From DASSFZ01 sp036514635 (lineage in GTDB: Bacteria; Chloroflexota; Anaerolineae; Fen-1058), in NCBI GenBank assembly GCA_036514635.1, contig DATBWU010000410.1, positions 1 to 6,441 of the forward strand: a DNA stretch of 6,441 nucleotides, given 5' to 3'. Positions 5,191 through 6,441 of the stretch are shown here, in pieces. The notes under the pieces are model-generated. The model saw only the letters and a program-made list of their open reading frames with translations, ran no database searches and was not told the DNA's origin. Both the position numbers and the translations under genes were made by a program. Each line of letters starts with the position of its first letter. Position 1 is the first letter of the stretch.

Positions 5191-6441
5191 TCATTGGCAG
5201 ACCTGCAGCGACACCGCATCGACGTACATGCCGGTCGCGCCGCTCAAACCATCGTTCTTCACGCTGAAACGGACGGTGATGGATTGCCCGGCGTATCCCA
5301 ACAGATCGAACTGTGCGGCGACCCAGGCCGGATCGTTTACGCGCTCGTAGACCAGATAATCCAACACGCTCGTCCCGCTCAAGACCGCCACGTACTGCAA
5401 GTCGTTGACAGTATCGCCCGAAATGCGATAGCGCTGGAAGGACAACACGGCCGAAGTCGCCGTGACCGGTATAGTGACGGCCTGCTGTATCGACGAGAAG
5501 CCGCTGGCCGAGGAAGTCGTGGTGATGTTGCTGCCGACTCGCACGCTCTTCACGCCTGCGAAGACGGTCTGCGTGTCGATCACCGGTGGTGGATTCTGCG
5601 AGAGCGAAGTCCAGCCGGCCCAATCGGACTCGAACCCGCCGTTCGCGATCACCTCGTAGCACGCCGGTGCGAGCGGCGTTCCCGGAGCAGAGTTCTTCGC
5701 GATCACCGGCAGGTAGGTTCGCCACACGTACGAAGTGAACGTCGCCGCCTGCCACGGCGACAGATTTCCGGCGCGGTCGAACGCGCGCATGCGCCAGGCG
5801 TGCAGCCCTTCGGTCAGCGTGCGCGTCAGGCTGAACACCGGCCCGCCAATCGTCTCGGTAACATCATCCAGCACAAAGTCGAACCCGCTGGCGTCCTCGC
5901 TGGCGGTGTATACGAAGGTCGGTGCGAATGCGGCGATGGAGATGCCGCCTGTCGGCGTGATCAGTGCGAGCGTCGGTGAAATCGTATCGAGTGTGAAGGT
6001 GACGATAGCCGGCGTGGCGTCGCTCAGCGTGCTCGACACCGCTCGTGCCCTGAGCTGATAGTCGCCATCGATCAGCGCGGGCAGGTTGTAATTCCACGCG
6101 GTTGTGCCGGTCGCCGCCAGCCAGGTTTCGGCCGGCGCGAAGCCTGACCCGTTGTGATACAACGTGCCGGACAGAATCGCCACCTGCACCGCCGACACGC
6201 CGCTCGGACCGGAGGCCGTGCCGTTGAACGCCGGCCGGGCGTTGTAAGCTGAGCCGTCTGCCGGCGAGGCAATCGAAGTATCAAGCCCGGCCGGCTGAAT
6301 GCACGCGCCCAAGAAAGACAGCGCACGCGACATCACCGTGTCGCGAGTCGATTGCGGATAGATGGTCTCGAACGGGAAGCCCATATAGACGAGGCGGGTG
6401 CACGCGCCACTCGCATATTGCAAGGCCGCCGTGCCGCCCAA
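5191..6441 (-). CDS. Secreted multidomain protein, C-terminal part (N-terminus outside window)
   Basis: Only the last 416 residues are visible, and the frame is open to the window edge. Residues 1-47 (VYMGFPFETI, then VMSRALSFLGAC) resemble the end of an alpha/beta catalytic-type domain seen before Ig modules in large secreted hydrolase-like proteins; that link is weak. Two Ig-like beta-sandwich modules follow: about 52-152 (SPADGSAYNARPAFNGTASG) and about 153-238 (DTISPTL, then GLHAWRMRAFDRAGN). TYLPVIAKN (242-250) precedes a Ser/Pro/Ala linker. The C-terminal module (about 261-416) starts with NGGFESDWAGW and ends GMYVDAVSLQVCQ; it is a jelly-roll carbohydrate-binding-like domain, with Cys261 and Cys415 perhaps closing it as a disulfide. 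It acts outside the cell, but no enzyme activity can be assigned. SH3 protein B follows 6 nt downstream. Confidence 0.85.
   Translation of the reverse strand: MGGTAALQYASGACTRLVYMGFPFETIYPQSTRDTVMSRALSFLGACIQPAGLDTSIASPADGSAYNARPAFNGTASGPSGVSAVQVAILSGTLYHNGSGFAPAETWLAATGTTAWNYNLPALIDGDYQLRARAVSSTLSDATPAIVTFTLDTISPTLALITPTGGISIAAFAPTFVYTASEDASGFDFVLDDVTETIGGPVFSLTRTLTEGLHAWRMRAFDRAGNLSPWQAATFTSYVWRTYLPVIAKNSAPGTPLAPACYEVIANGGFESDWAGWTSLSQNPPPVIDTQTVFAGVKSVRVGSNITTTSSASGFSSIQQAVTIPVTATSAVLSFQRYRISGDTVNDLQYVAVLSGTSVLDYLVYERVNDPAWVAAQFDLLGYAGQSITVRFSVKNDGLSGATGMYVDAVSLQVCQ

Noticed and set aside
5194..5979. 261-codon open frame on the plus strand opposite the secreted protein
   Set aside because: It has no domain signature and the biased composition of an antisense shadow; the minus-strand frame has recognisable Ig-like and jelly-roll-like features.

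Overview
The window looks like a piece of a GC-rich bacterial chromosome (about 60% G+C by eye), most likely from Chloroflexota, perhaps an Anaerolineae-like lineage. This placement is inferred from style, not from a marker-gene search. It rests on membrane-anchored SH3 proteins with Thr/Pro 'TPTPTP' linkers, a secreted multidomain protein carrying the tract TYLPVIAKN (residues 242-250 of the visible part; Chloroflexota secreted proteins often have 'YLPLV..' tracts), and short 7- and 9-bp tandem repeats between genes.

All six recognisable genes lie on the minus strand, so transcription runs from high to low coordinates. In that order they are: the C-terminal 416 residues of a secreted or surface protein, cut by the window edge (6441-5191); a membrane-anchored SH3-domain protein (5184-4672); a 201-bp spacer packed with small repeats and palindromes (4671-4471); a second, paralogous SH3-domain protein (4470-3982); a HEPN-domain protein (3973-3593) overlapping a minimal nucleotidyltransferase (3614-3291); the NAD+-dependent DNA ligase LigA (3258-1237); and an alpha-oxoamine synthase-family PLP enzyme (1227-40). 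The last stop codon lies in the first unit of a 7-bp tandem array that runs to the window edge.

Spacing suggests two transcription blocks. The first is secreted protein plus SH3 protein B, with a 6-nt gap. The second is SH3 protein A, HEPN, MNT, ligA and the PLP enzyme, with gaps of 8, -22, 32 and 9 nt. The 201-bp spacer is the only place with room for a promoter, although no convincing one is visible.

Functionally the window is a mosaic. It combines envelope proteins (SH3 pair, secreted protein), a probable HEPN/MNT toxin-antitoxin-type pair, an essential replication and repair gene (ligA), and an amino-acid/acyl-CoA condensing enzyme of unknown product. The least ordinary parts are the HEPN/MNT pair wedged between an SH3 protein and ligA, the HEPN protein's lack of the textbook catalytic motif, and the repeat-dense spacer. 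I see no CRISPR array, tRNA, rRNA, transposase or phage gene, and nothing I could defend as a wholly new system.
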